Under the pieces are notes generated by a model. The model had not been told where the DNA came from. It saw only the letters and a list, made by a program, of their open reading frames with translations, and made no database searches. This document shows, one piece after another, positions 41,262-49,161 of a stretch of DNA of 64,000 nucleotides. Location: positions 30,581,459 to 30,645,458 of the forward strand of contig OX243824.1 in the NCBI GenBank assembly GCA_945859605.1, in the 5' to 3' direction. Position numbers and translations under genes: made by a program. Within the stretch, counting starts at the first letter, position 1. Each line of letters begins with the position of its first letter. Source of the DNA: Lumbricus rubellus (lineage: Eukaryota > Annelida > Clitellata > Crassiclitellata > Lumbricidae).

Positions 41262-41858
41262 TTATAATATCATGCCGAGAATCGGAATGTTTCGAAACGG
41301 AGAGTTGGGGCCCAACAAAAGTCCTTCGCCCCTCGCATAGCCCGACCCTGTTTTCATGTACAGCCCGGATGCCGTTATTGAGCTACCTTTTTGCCACGGG
41401 GACAAGTACAAACCAGATCCGGCTGGTCTTATTTTGCACGCTATGTCGCCTCTCTTGACATACATTACACCCGAACCGCTGATTTTGTCTACAATCTTAG
41501 TAGTTGCCGCGGAGCCGAGACCACTTAGTGCTCCCATCGCCAAACTTGGCAGTGCATTAGACAGAAGGAACCGTCCCGCTGTCGCTAGAAACGGAAGTAT
41601 AGCGCCGATGAATCCACCTTCGACTTTCTTGTTGTTCTCCAATTGCGTTTTACTCATTTTAATAATCATGCCAGTTCCTTTTTGGTAGGCTGCTGCCATT
41701 TTATTGATTTGCGCCTGGGTGAGAGCCAAAACGTGTTCGCCATTCAAATCATCGTGCGATAGTTTGATACTCACGCCGCTCCCCGCTTGAAGTGATCTTT
41801 TAATTTTGTCTTGTTGCGCTTCTGAAATATTAACTTTTACGCCCGTGTAACGATTCAT
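41262..41858 (-). CDS. Repeat- and glycine-rich minor virion protein, 198 aa
   Basis: The N-terminal part has two related segments (VNISEAQQDKIKRSLQAGSG and LTQAQINKMAAAYQKGTG), each followed by IKLS/IKMS. A hydrophobic glycine/alanine segment follows (FIGAILPFLATAGRFLL, LAMGALSGLGSAA), then a Gly/Ser-rich tail. Adenain-type patterns LSGL|G (111-115) and ISGS|G (126-130) occur. I recognise the FIGAILPFLA...GSGLYLSPW block as common in invertebrate Polintons. Likely a membrane-active or internal virion protein; function not established. Confidence 0.6.
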   Translation of the reverse strand: MNRYTGVKVNISEAQQDKIKRSLQAGSGVSIKLSHDDLNGEHVLALTQAQINKMAAAYQKGTGMIIKMSKTQLENNKKVEGGFIGAILPFLATAGRFLLSNALPSLAMGALSGLGSAATTKIVDKISGSGVMYVKRGDIACKIRPAGSGLYLSPWQKGSSITASGLYMKTGSGYARGEGLLLGPNSPFRNIPILGMIL

Positions 41859-41881
41859 TTTAATAATAAATTACAAAACTT

Positions 41882-42679
41882 TCAAACTTCTCTGATGTGA
41901 AATCGAATCGCCAATTCTTCACCTCGAAGATTTAGTAGGTTCCCGTGTTGGTCTGTGAGCCTCGTTTCCATCGTTGAAATTGTAGATAGCAAAATCGGGA
42001 GATATATTAAATTATGCGGCACTTCGATAATTTTGTAACCCGGGCCTACGTTTGGGAAAAAAGAATATATCACGTTTTCCGATGTTCCGTTAGTGTACGA
42101 AGACCCGATAATGTCGCTGGTCACTCTCAGGCTGCTTACACTCATTATATTTACCAAGTCCTCCGATTCATTATAGCCATCCCTATAGATCCATTTGTCA
42201 AACCCTAGAACCCTTCCTATCGAATTCTTTGGCGTAAAGTCAACCATATAACCTGCCGCCGATATATTTACCACAGACCTCAGCGTATTGGTGTTTGGTG
42301 CTATTGAGATACAGTATTCTCCATTTACTCCGTCGTAATGCCCATTCCCCTTCATGACCCTCTGTATATATTCGTTGATATCCGTTATTTCATAGCAACC
42401 CTCCGGAACTTCAATGTTAATCCACGGTGTGTCGGAATTCGGCGAATACCTGAAGACGTTGTTTGTCGCATCGATATTAGGAAAAGAATAGTACGTCTCG
42501 AGGGCAACTAAGGCCATTTCATATTTCTTATTCTTCTCCAGTTCGAGTAGTGGACTAAACTTCGTTCTGATTCGCGTGCTCTTTTCGCTGAGAAAAATGG
42601 AAAATGATGTTTTTGGTTCCGTGTTGCAGGCCGTCTTTTCCGTGTTTTCCGATATCTGTTTGAGAAGCGATGATTCCAT
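41882..42679 (-). CDS. Minor capsid (penton-like, single jelly-roll) protein
   Basis: 265 residues from ATG 42679 (MESSLLKQISENTEK). An earlier in-frame ATG would overlap the ATPase gene and lacks the AT-rich leader. Conserved blocks typical of Polinton penton proteins: YEMALVALETYYSFPNI, CYEITDINEYIQ, VLGFDKWIY, NVIYSFFPNVGPGYKIIEVP and the C-terminal GEELAIRFHIREV. Penton proteins close the fivefold vertices and, in related viruses, hold the fibres. It is followed by the 198-aa gene and preceded by the packaging ATPase, the usual order. Confidence 0.78.
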   Translation of the reverse strand: MESSLLKQISENTEKTACNTEPKTSFSIFLSEKSTRIRTKFSPLLELEKNKKYEMALVALETYYSFPNIDATNNVFRYSPNSDTPWINIEVPEGCYEITDINEYIQRVMKGNGHYDGVNGEYCISIAPNTNTLRSVVNISAAGYMVDFTPKNSIGRVLGFDKWIYRDGYNESEDLVNIMSVSSLRVTSDIIGSSYTNGTSENVIYSFFPNVGPGYKIIEVPHNLIYLPILLSTISTMETRLTDQHGNLLNLRGEELAIRFHIREV

Positions 42680-42699
42680 TTTTACTATACAATACAATT

Positions 42700-43488
42700 T
42701 TACAATGGCGGATCCTCGATTATATAAAATTCGTCGAGCCCGCATCGGTATTTACCATTGTATTTGTCGCTAGTCAGGTCTAAAACCACGAATCCATGAG
42801 GTTGTTCCCATACTGTTTTGCATAGTTTTCTAAATTGATCTTTCGACATGTCTGTACTCACGTGATCGTTGTAAATATGATTACAATTTTTCAGGTCTTG
42901 TTTGAACAGGCAAATAAAGTTTGCATTTTCTCTGATTGTTTGGCGCGGTAATTTGAAATAATTCTGGGCGAGGTAAAAACAATCTACATTACTATGCCGC
43001 CCCCGATTATAATACGTTTCGCATTTGTTTTGTTTTTCTAATTGAAGATCATCGAATATCATCAGGTTCTTCTTTTCAGCGCTCAGATCTCTCGGGTCTG
43101 GTACATCGTCGGCGCTCTCAAAGAACTTGGCAATTATATCAGATTTAGCTTCTAAGTTTTTTGCCATTTCTTCCATAACAAGGTCTGGCGGCGCATTTAG
43201 GCCCACGATTTCATCTCGGTGCTCGAACAACCGAACGATCGCTTCTTTCGGCAATTTTTCTTCGTATGCTTTTTTAATAATGCGATATTCCGGTTGAAAC
43301 AGAGAAGTACCGAATACCTGCAAGTTATTATAATCCAACCAGTCTGGCCTGAGTAAAAGATTGAGAAGAAGCGTTGTTTTTCCACACGCCGATTTCCCAA
43401 CTATCAAACCACGTATGCTTTTGGGTAACAGCGGATTATTGAATCTTTTCGAGAGCGCTGTGCCCCAACTCATATCTCTAATCTCCAT
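42700..43488 (-). CDS. A32/FtsK-HerA-type genome-packaging ATPase
   Basis: 262 residues. Walker A GLIVGKSACGKTTLLLNLLL (G31-T38) and Walker B KNLMIFDDLQ (D146-D147) are intact. Further conserved: YYNRGRHSNVDCFYLAQNYF, a sensor-like KLPRQTIRENANFICLFKQD, and DHVSTDMSKDQFRKL. It powers DNA translocation into the capsid in Polintons, virophages and giant viruses. It is divergently transcribed from the PLA2-like gene with only 29 bp between start codons (AAATATATATTATTAAAA). Confidence 0.9.
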   Translation of the reverse strand: MEIRDMSWGTALSKRFNNPLLPKSIRGLIVGKSACGKTTLLLNLLLRPDWLDYNNLQVFGTSLFQPEYRIIKKAYEEKLPKEAIVRLFEHRDEIVGLNAPPDLVMEEMAKNLEAKSDIIAKFFESADDVPDPRDLSAEKKNLMIFDDLQLEKQNKCETYYNRGRHSNVDCFYLAQNYFKLPRQTIRENANFICLFKQDLKNCNHIYNDHVSTDMSKDQFRKLCKTVWEQPHGFVVLDLTSDKYNGKYRCGLDEFYIIEDPPL

Positions 43489-43517
43489 TTTAAAAATATA
43501 TATTATTAAAAAACGAA
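43489..43517. promoter_or_regulatory. 29-bp divergent promoter
   Basis: TTTTAAAAATATATATTATT separates the two start codons of the ATPase (minus) and PLA2-like (plus) genes. It contains TATA-like motifs readable on both strands. Confidence 0.45.
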
Positions 43518-44042
43518 ATGTATTGCGTAAAATGTAAAGAACAGACTGAGACGAGAGATGTGCAGAACGCCGTGGCTAATAATGGGAGATCGATGCTCAG
43601 AGGTGTTTGCGTCGTATGCGGAAAAACAAAAACTCAATTCGTGAAGGCGCCCGCTGTTGCGCAAGGTGGGGATCTAGTTAGTTCGCTGAACGCTGCCACT
43701 AGCAACATTAAATTACCTTGGGCTAAATTTCCGGGCGAATTACATTTGCCAGGCCATCAGTTTACTGGCCCTGGTACTAGACTAGATTTGCGTCTGAATA
43801 GCAACGAAACCCCCAAAGATTGGAGCAAACCTATAAACAGGGTAGATAGCGCGGCATATATTCACGACCTGGCATACAATCAACACACTGATACGGCTTC
43901 TAGGAATGTCGCTGATAGAGCAATGATAAACCAGCTGAATAATATACCTAATCCAAGTCTGCGGGAACGCGTAGAGAGGGCGATAGTCAAACCTATTTTG
44001 TCCGCTAAAACGAGTCTCGGGCTAGGTTTAAAAAAAGCCTAG
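43518..44042 (+). CDS. Phospholipase A2-like protein with zinc ribbon
   Basis: 174 residues. The N-terminal zinc ribbon has C3-x2-C6 and C31-x2-C34. The C-terminal PLA2-like domain has the Ca-binding-loop pattern FTGPGTRLDLRL (84-92) and the catalytic VDSAAYIHDLAY (H116-D117), as in the parvoviral VP1 phospholipase and the related domains in Polintons. In parvoviruses such a domain breaches endosomal membranes; a similar role here is inference. The frame ends GLGLKKA-stop, overlapping an open integrase frame in -1 with the heptamer TTTAAAA (44027-44033). Confidence 0.78.
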   Translation: MYCVKCKEQTETRDVQNAVANNGRSMLRGVCVVCGKTKTQFVKAPAVAQGGDLVSSLNAATSNIKLPWAKFPGELHLPGHQFTGPGTRLDLRLNSNETPKDWSKPINRVDSAAYIHDLAYNQHTDTASRNVADRAMINQLNNIPNPSLRERVERAIVKPILSAKTSLGLGLKKA

Positions 44043-44971
44043 AATTACAGCAGGACCCGAAATGGACTAATCAATTAGCGAATGAATTACACAAACCAGT
44101 AGTGAGAAATTTTAGGACGAGGCGGGTCCGTGTTGGCGGGATTGACCAGATTTGGGCGGCTGATCTAATCGACATGCAGGCTTTCGCTAGAGATAATGAT
44201 GGCGTGAAATTTCTATTGACCGTTATAGATGTGTTTTCCAAGTATGGGTGGATCGTTCCATTACATGACAAGAGTGGGAAGTCTACAGCCGATGGGTTCG
44301 TGAAGATACTCGGGGGTGGTCGACAGCCAGTCAAAGTTTGGTGCGACAAAGGGAAAGAATTTTATAATAAAAATGTGAAGAATTTAGTCGAGTTGTATTC
44401 TGCCGAAAACGAGGGAAAAAGTTCCATCGTAGAAAGATGGGTGCGTACGATGAAAGAGAAGATGTTCAAATACTTTACGGCTAATTCAACTAGAAGATAT
44501 ATCGATGTATTAGACGAAATGGTTAGTAATTATAATCAAACGAGACATTCTTCCATTAAAATGACTCCCGCCAAGGCTAGTTTGAAAGTGAACGAAAAGA
44601 CAGTATTTTTGAATTTATACGGCGACGAGATTTCAGAGCCTATTATACCAAAGTTTTCAATCGGCGATCGAGTCAGAATAACTAGGAAAAAGAACATTTT
44701 TGACAAAGGATATATACCTAGGTGGACGGAGGAGGTTTTTGTAGTATCTCAGGTTCAATATACAGATCCACCAACTTACAAGATTACTGATTCTAATTCT
44801 GAGGAAATACAGGGCTCATTCTATGAACAGGAGCTACAGAAAACAACTCAAGAAATATTTAGAATCGAAAAAGTGATTAGGAAGCGCGGGAAGAAATCAC
44901 TCGTGAAGTGGTTGGGCTACCCAGACTCGTTTAATTCATGGATCGAAAATGAAGACTTGCTGACATTGTGA
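44009..44971 (+). CDS. INT: Retroviral-type integrase with chromodomain (INT)
   Basis: The frame is open from 44009 and lacks an ATG; the first conserved residues (NELHKPVVRNF) begin at about 44078, upstream of the GTG at 44102. Catalytic D in IWAADLIDMQAF, D in VWCDKGKEFYNK and E in SSIVERWVRTMKEK are present. D-to-E spacing is 28 residues between them, shorter than the 33-35 of the family, so about five residues of the core may be deleted. An SH3-like region (DRVRITRKKNIFDKGYIP) and a C-terminal chromodomain (FRIEKVIRKRG...VKWLGYPDSFNSW) follow. Expression probably needs frameshifting from, or splicing to, the PLA2-like gene. Confidence 0.88.
   Translation, partial: NESRARFKKSLELQQDPKWTNQLANELHKPVVRNFRTRRVRVGGIDQIWAADLIDMQAFARDNDGVKFLLTVIDVFSKYGWIVPLHDKSGKSTADGFVKILGGGRQPVKVWCDKGKEFYNKNVKNLVELYSAENEGKSSIVERWVRTMKEKMFKYFTANSTRRYIDVLDEMVSNYNQTRHSSIKMTPAKASLKVNEKTVFLNLYGDEISEPIIPKFSIGDRVRITRKKNIFDKGYIPRWTEEVFVVSQVQYTDPPTYKITDSNSEEIQGSFYEQELQKTTQEIFRIEKVIRKRGKKSLVKWLGYPDSFNSWIENEDLLTL
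44027..44033 (+). promoter_or_regulatory. Candidate -1 frameshift slippery site
   Basis: T TTA AAA in the PLA2-like frame fits the X-XXY-YYZ rule and lies nine bases before the PLA2 stop. Slipping -1 enters the integrase frame, which otherwise has no ATG. An A7 run at the same place also makes an indel possible. Confidence 0.4.
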
Positions 44972-45497
44972 GACGATTATGAAAAATAGCCTATGTCGTG
45001 TTTGATATCGATAACGAAAGTGAATGAAAAGACTGTGGACCTAATAGCACATCGTCAATACTGCGGGAAATTTGCACTTTTTACGCGGTGTTCCTAAAAA
45101 CTGAACCTCTACTATAGCTGCAATAATTTGCACATTTTGATAAAACTTGGAAAAACTTCAGTTTGGAGGACCCGAATCAGATTACTGTTGGTGTTGTAAA
45201 TGGAACAGCAAAGGAATAAATTAGTCTATCTCGCAATAATATTCCAAAATTTCTGTCGATAAATTCTCTTTTTTACGTTCGCTGTGTATTCAGCTTTGAG
45301 GAGGAGGAGTTAATTGCGCGCAGATCTTCGCTCGTCGGACTTTGAACCTGCTGTGCTTACATCGCACAGAATCATCGTGCGGCTACAATCGTGTCTACAT
45401 TAAAACGCGCGTTTTAGTGTGGCCAGGATTATAGGCTTGTTTTTATTTCTCGGTAGGCCTACATTACGGTTTTTTGCCCCACTTGCAGCCCCTTCTA
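44972..45497. other. Polinton noncoding stretch between INT and right-end gene
   Basis: No conserved frame. It contains the only TAGGCCTA octamer that I found inside the Polinton (about 45455). Confidence 0.5.
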
Positions 45498-45773
45498 CTA
45501 TTCTTGGGCTGAAAATGAAGACGTGCCGACATTGCGTTGACGACGAACGACGATATTCGTGCGCGGACGCGGATACTTGCATGGGCAGTCATCGTCGCAG
45601 CATTCGCGGTTGTGGGCGTCAATTTCAACAATCAACTCCGATCTCCGCAGTCTAGTAAAATATCCAACCAAGCCGAGCTGCATGGCGATTTTTCGTAATT
45701 CAGTTTTTGTTTTATTCGGGTAAACCATTTTATATTGGGATATCTTGTCTTTAAGCCGAGTTGGATATTCCAT
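45498..45773 (-). CDS. Small SAP-like protein at the right terminus
   Basis: 91 residues. The start MEYPTRLKDKISQYKMVYP is clearly related to the beginning of the PolB frame at the other end (MDYITRSKDKISQYKMNYS), followed by one SAP-like module (TELRKIAMQLGLVGYFTRL). It then has a Cys cluster (CCDDDCPC) and a basic tail. The ATG overlaps the inner end of the right TIR, mirroring the left side. It could bind the termini or be a duplicated N-terminal piece of PolB. I do not know a described function. Confidence 0.6.
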   Translation of the reverse strand: MEYPTRLKDKISQYKMVYPNKTKTELRKIAMQLGLVGYFTRLRRSELIVEIDAHNRECCDDDCPCKYPRPRTNIVVRRQRNVGTSSFSAQE

Positions 45774-45965
45774 GAATACGAAAAAGTAAGGCTAGTATTG
45801 GTCAAACTGCGCGGGCACTCAATTTTTTAGGCTGGTATTGGTCAGATGGACGAAACTGAAGGCTATATAGGTCAGATGGACGAAACTGAAGGCTATATTG
45901 GTCAAATGGACGAAACTGAAGGCTATATTGGTCAAATGAGTCAAATGCCTTCTTCCTGTTCTACT
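45773..45965 (-). repeat. Polinton right terminal inverted repeat
   Basis: 193 bp, reverse complement of 28630-28822, including the GACCAATATAGCC / TTCGTCCAT subrepeats. Confidence 0.93.
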
Positions 45966-45971
45966 GACCTC
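45966..45971 (+). repeat. Target-site duplication, right
   Basis: GACCTC, identical to 28624-28629. Confidence 0.93.
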
Positions 45972-46275
45972 ATCCGTCTGCCGATCGCGGCCACTTCTCT
46001 TCGCCCGCTCCGCTCCTTCGATTCGCATGATCTCTTTGTCCCACGAGCTAAGACCACCGTGGCTACAAGGCGTGTCTTTGCTCTCATTGGCCCCGCACTG
46101 TGGAATCAGATTTCGCCTTCAACGCGTTCCTTCATTTTAATCGGTGGGCCAAATGCCTGTTTTTGCTGTCTCAATACCACTTTTCTCTCTCTTGGCCTAA
46201 CGCACTGGGAGCGCCTCTGATTGGTGTGCACTGTGAGAGGTGTTATATAAATTTATAGGTACAATACAATACAAT
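45966..46275 (+). mobile_element. CR1-like LINE, right part
   Basis: Resumes the LINE interrupted at 28629: LRSFDS, then HDLFVPRAKTT and GPALWNQISPSTRSF, the RT C-terminal block. A 3' tail follows with GGGAGCGCCTCTGATTGG and a (TACAA)n end. Confidence 0.7.
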
Positions 46276-46309
46276 TCCCACTACTCTAGTAATGTGTTTC
46301 AACAGAAAA

Positions 46310-46850
46310 ATTTATTTTAATTATTGCTCATATCTATGCAATTTCCGTCTAAGATTGTACGTTTGGGTCTTCATCTGGTGACCAATAACTGAGCATTGCA
46401 CGGACACTGGTGCTATCTGATAATACAATACAATACAACTGAAATTTGATAATGCCCTCCTTACAAAGCTCAGAAGTGCACTTTGAAGTTCGGTGGTAAT
46501 TAAAACTATCTACATGTACACACTATAGGTAGACTCAAAGAGGAAAGTTTTCAGTTTAGAGCGAAAGACAGTCTCGCTAGGAGAGTTACGAACATAAGGG
46601 TGATGATCTAATAAGTGTGTATGATATTGATAATAATGGAAACGACAATTTATAATTATGGTGCCGTAACGCGACCATAATTATCGTTGCAAGGTCGTCT
46701 AATGCCTGAAGGTCGTCTAATGCCTGTCTACTGGCGACATCTGGTGAACCAATTCCTGATTAATGCAACGCACGGTCGCTGGCGCCAACTGGGGAACATT
46801 AACGTCATTACTTCACGTGTGCTACTTATTTTATTCCATAAAATTAATTT
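46310..46850 (+). repeat. Dispersed repeat family X, copy 1
   Basis: Segments such as TGCTCATATCTATG, CTGGTGACCAATAACT, TTGCACGGACACTGGTGC and AAGGTCGTCTAATGCCTG ... CGGTCGCTGGCGCCAACTGG recur in the same order at 50823-51240. Nature unknown; no coding seen. The CGTCTAATGCCTG unit is doubled here (46693-46724). Confidence 0.65.
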
Positions 46851-47854
46851 GAATCATACGAATTATGTGGTATTAAATTACTAGCTTATACAAATAACAA
46901 ATAAAGTTTTTAGGAATTGAGTAAGATCTTTTAAATTTTTTATTGAGGTCTCTTATTAACCTTTTTGCATGGACTATGGGCACAGCATCATAAATGCATT
47001 TAGCAAAATATTAATTTGGCGATTTGGCGCTTCCGTGAAAGAGTGTCTCAGGCTCTCAGCTCAGACGAGCCGGGAAGCCAGTGTAGACAAGACATGTTGA
47101 CTTGTCTGTGGACCATGGTCCAGAGCTCCTACACCCAGGGGCTGCTGGATCCAGAAGCTCAGGGACCCAGAAGCCCAGGGGCTCAGGAGCCCAGGGGCTC
47201 CGGATCCAGTAGCCTGGACCAAAGACTCCAAGGACCCAGAGTCAGTATCTTTGGCCCTTGATCCAATTACTTTGACAGAATTACATTGACTTGATAACCT
47301 AAGCGTTTTACTTAGTTAGGCTACCTTAATTATAAAGTTTTCGATCTCCTTCTTCATCCAGGCTCACGATTGGCACTGCTTGGCACTAAAATAAAGCCAC
47401 AATTATACAAGGATCCTCAACTAACGACAGCTAGTTCATACGAACTCATCAAAACTATTTTCCCACAGGAAAAGCAAGAACGTTGCTTTTTTTCACAAAT
47501 CCAATCCAGATTCCTCCTCTTCTTCTTCTCACATTCCTCGTCATTTCTAAACATCATCCACCTCAACCGTTAGTCTGTCTGCCCGTCTGACTCTCCGGAT
47601 CTTCACGCGCTGTCTAACACTGCATAATTATATCGATTAACAGTTTTGATAACGCGCCTTTGAATATAAGCTGGTTCCCGAAACTTTGATTTTGTGGACG
47701 CTGTAGAAGTTTCGTGATTACGATTACGATTACGAGCTTCTATAATTGCATAAAAGTAAGCATGTAGGTATCAGATATGCTGCGTGTTATAAGAATAAAT
47801 TATTCGCGCGTGTGGATTAGGTAAGAACTTCATACTTTGTCTTGTCTTGTCTTT
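46851..47854. other. Intergenic, no gene seen
   Basis: 47135-47240 is a short degenerate array of GGGCTCAGGAGCCCAG-like units. The rest is unassigned. Confidence 0.4.
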
Positions 47855-48035
47855 AACCTTCCTCGATTCGAGGGTTGGCCGCTTCAGCCTTCAAGGACAC
47901 GACTTCGCCACTTTCTCCTGTCCTCCGACTCCTTCAGTATCCTCTCGAATGGTAGTTCCATCCAAGTGATGACATTAGCGATCCATCCCATCCTCGGTCT
48001 TCCCCTTGCCCTTGCTCCTGACATGTATAATAGCC
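47855..48035 (-). mobile_element. LINE C-terminal fragment
   Basis: On the minus strand the frame reads MSGARARGRPRMGWIANV, MELPFERIL and SEDRRKWRSRVL, the RGRP-x-x-W...DR-x-x-WR signature of the C-terminus of RTE/L1-like LINEs. Confidence 0.65.
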
Positions 48036-49121
48036 TACATGTCAGGAGTAAGTATTAGTTACAAAACAAAGGTACGAACCAATTTCCTACACCACCATTT
48101 CCTACACCAACGCGTATTTTACCAGGTCGTACATGAAGTCACCTTGGGTTGGTCAGAATCCGCGCGCATAGCAGTAGGGACATACTGACAAAAATATTAT
48201 TGGCGTTGTAACATCTGGCAGGGTTTGGTATAGTTACACATTAAATCGTCATCAAGCTAACATTAAATGAACATAGCTAAGTAAGCAGTCAATTCAGTCA
48301 GCAAGGCCAATCGTCTAGTCGTAGAGAAACGTGGATGTTGGTGGCAGCGTCGTTCTTTCATGTAGGCTAACGACATTCAAGAACGTGCTGTTTGCACGAG
48401 AAACGTCATCGATCGAATCGTCGCATTCAAAATACTACGCCGCATCTTACACACATTATATCTGTCGATGGATCGTCTCTCTGTAAGCAATTCAGTGGTC
48501 ATTCAGCCGAATCACCGACCGGTATAAGCTTACATGTATGCGTATTAGTTACAAAACAAAGGTAAGAACCCATTTCCTCCTGCTGCCTCATTTGTTTCCG
48601 GCTGATTGAAAGTGGCAATGGCGGACACAAGGGGTTTAGAGGTTAACCCCCCATTGGCTTAGGGAAAAAGTTTTTAAACAGGTTTTTTAAATCCACTTAA
48701 ATCAGAAAAACGAACAATAATTTGTCTGCATCTAGTCATATTCGTGAACTTTCAATGGTGTGGTGCGTCCTGTTTAAGTTTACTACAACTTTTAGCTGAT
48801 TCAGAACTCCATAGACCACGTTTGAAACAGGTCTTTCTTGTCAAAATCATTTACATTTTTTGATTCATGTGATCATAATTATCATCATATTAAAATGCCA
48901 GATTATTGAGTTAACAGTTTCTCGTTCGACGTTTCAGGCCTACCGATACTGGCATTGTGGGGTCCCAATGATATACATTCAGTGACTGAAACTATAACGG
49001 AACGAGAACGAGCCAAGATTTAGGGCCTACAGCAATGAGCATGTGTTTTTGCATGATTTTTTTATCTGCTCCGAACCATCAAAATGATGTCTAGGCTATG
49101 CTGATCATTTGTTAAATTTAG
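48036..49121. other. Intergenic upstream of glycosyltransferase copy 2
   Basis: A repeated GTATTAGTTACAAAACAAAGGTA at 48052 and 48543 indicates a local duplication. No exon found. Confidence 0.4.
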
Positions 49122-49161
49122 GTGCGCAAGAAAGAAACAAGTTAGCCAGGAACCGGAAGAA

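Larger units (their letters stand above)
28630..45965. mobile_element. Polinton/Maverick DNA transposon (virus-like), 17336 bp
   Basis: Terminal inverted repeats of 193 bp begin AG..., and GACCTC is present on both flanks (28624-28629, 45966-45971), matching the 6-bp duplications known for Polintons. Contents: PolB, integrase, protease, packaging ATPase, major and minor capsid proteins, i.e. the full Polinton core, plus accessory genes. Without the nested Helitron it would be about 15.6 kb, usual for the class. Only three reading-frame interruptions are visible, all at an A7 run or an (AT)n tract. Almost free of the TAGGCCTA octamer that is common around it, which fits a later arrival. Confidence 0.95.

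Noticed and set aside
42679..42745. Extended start of the penton-like protein at 42745
   Set aside because: It would overlap the ATPase gene and lacks the AT-rich leader; ATG 42679 fits the common start pattern.
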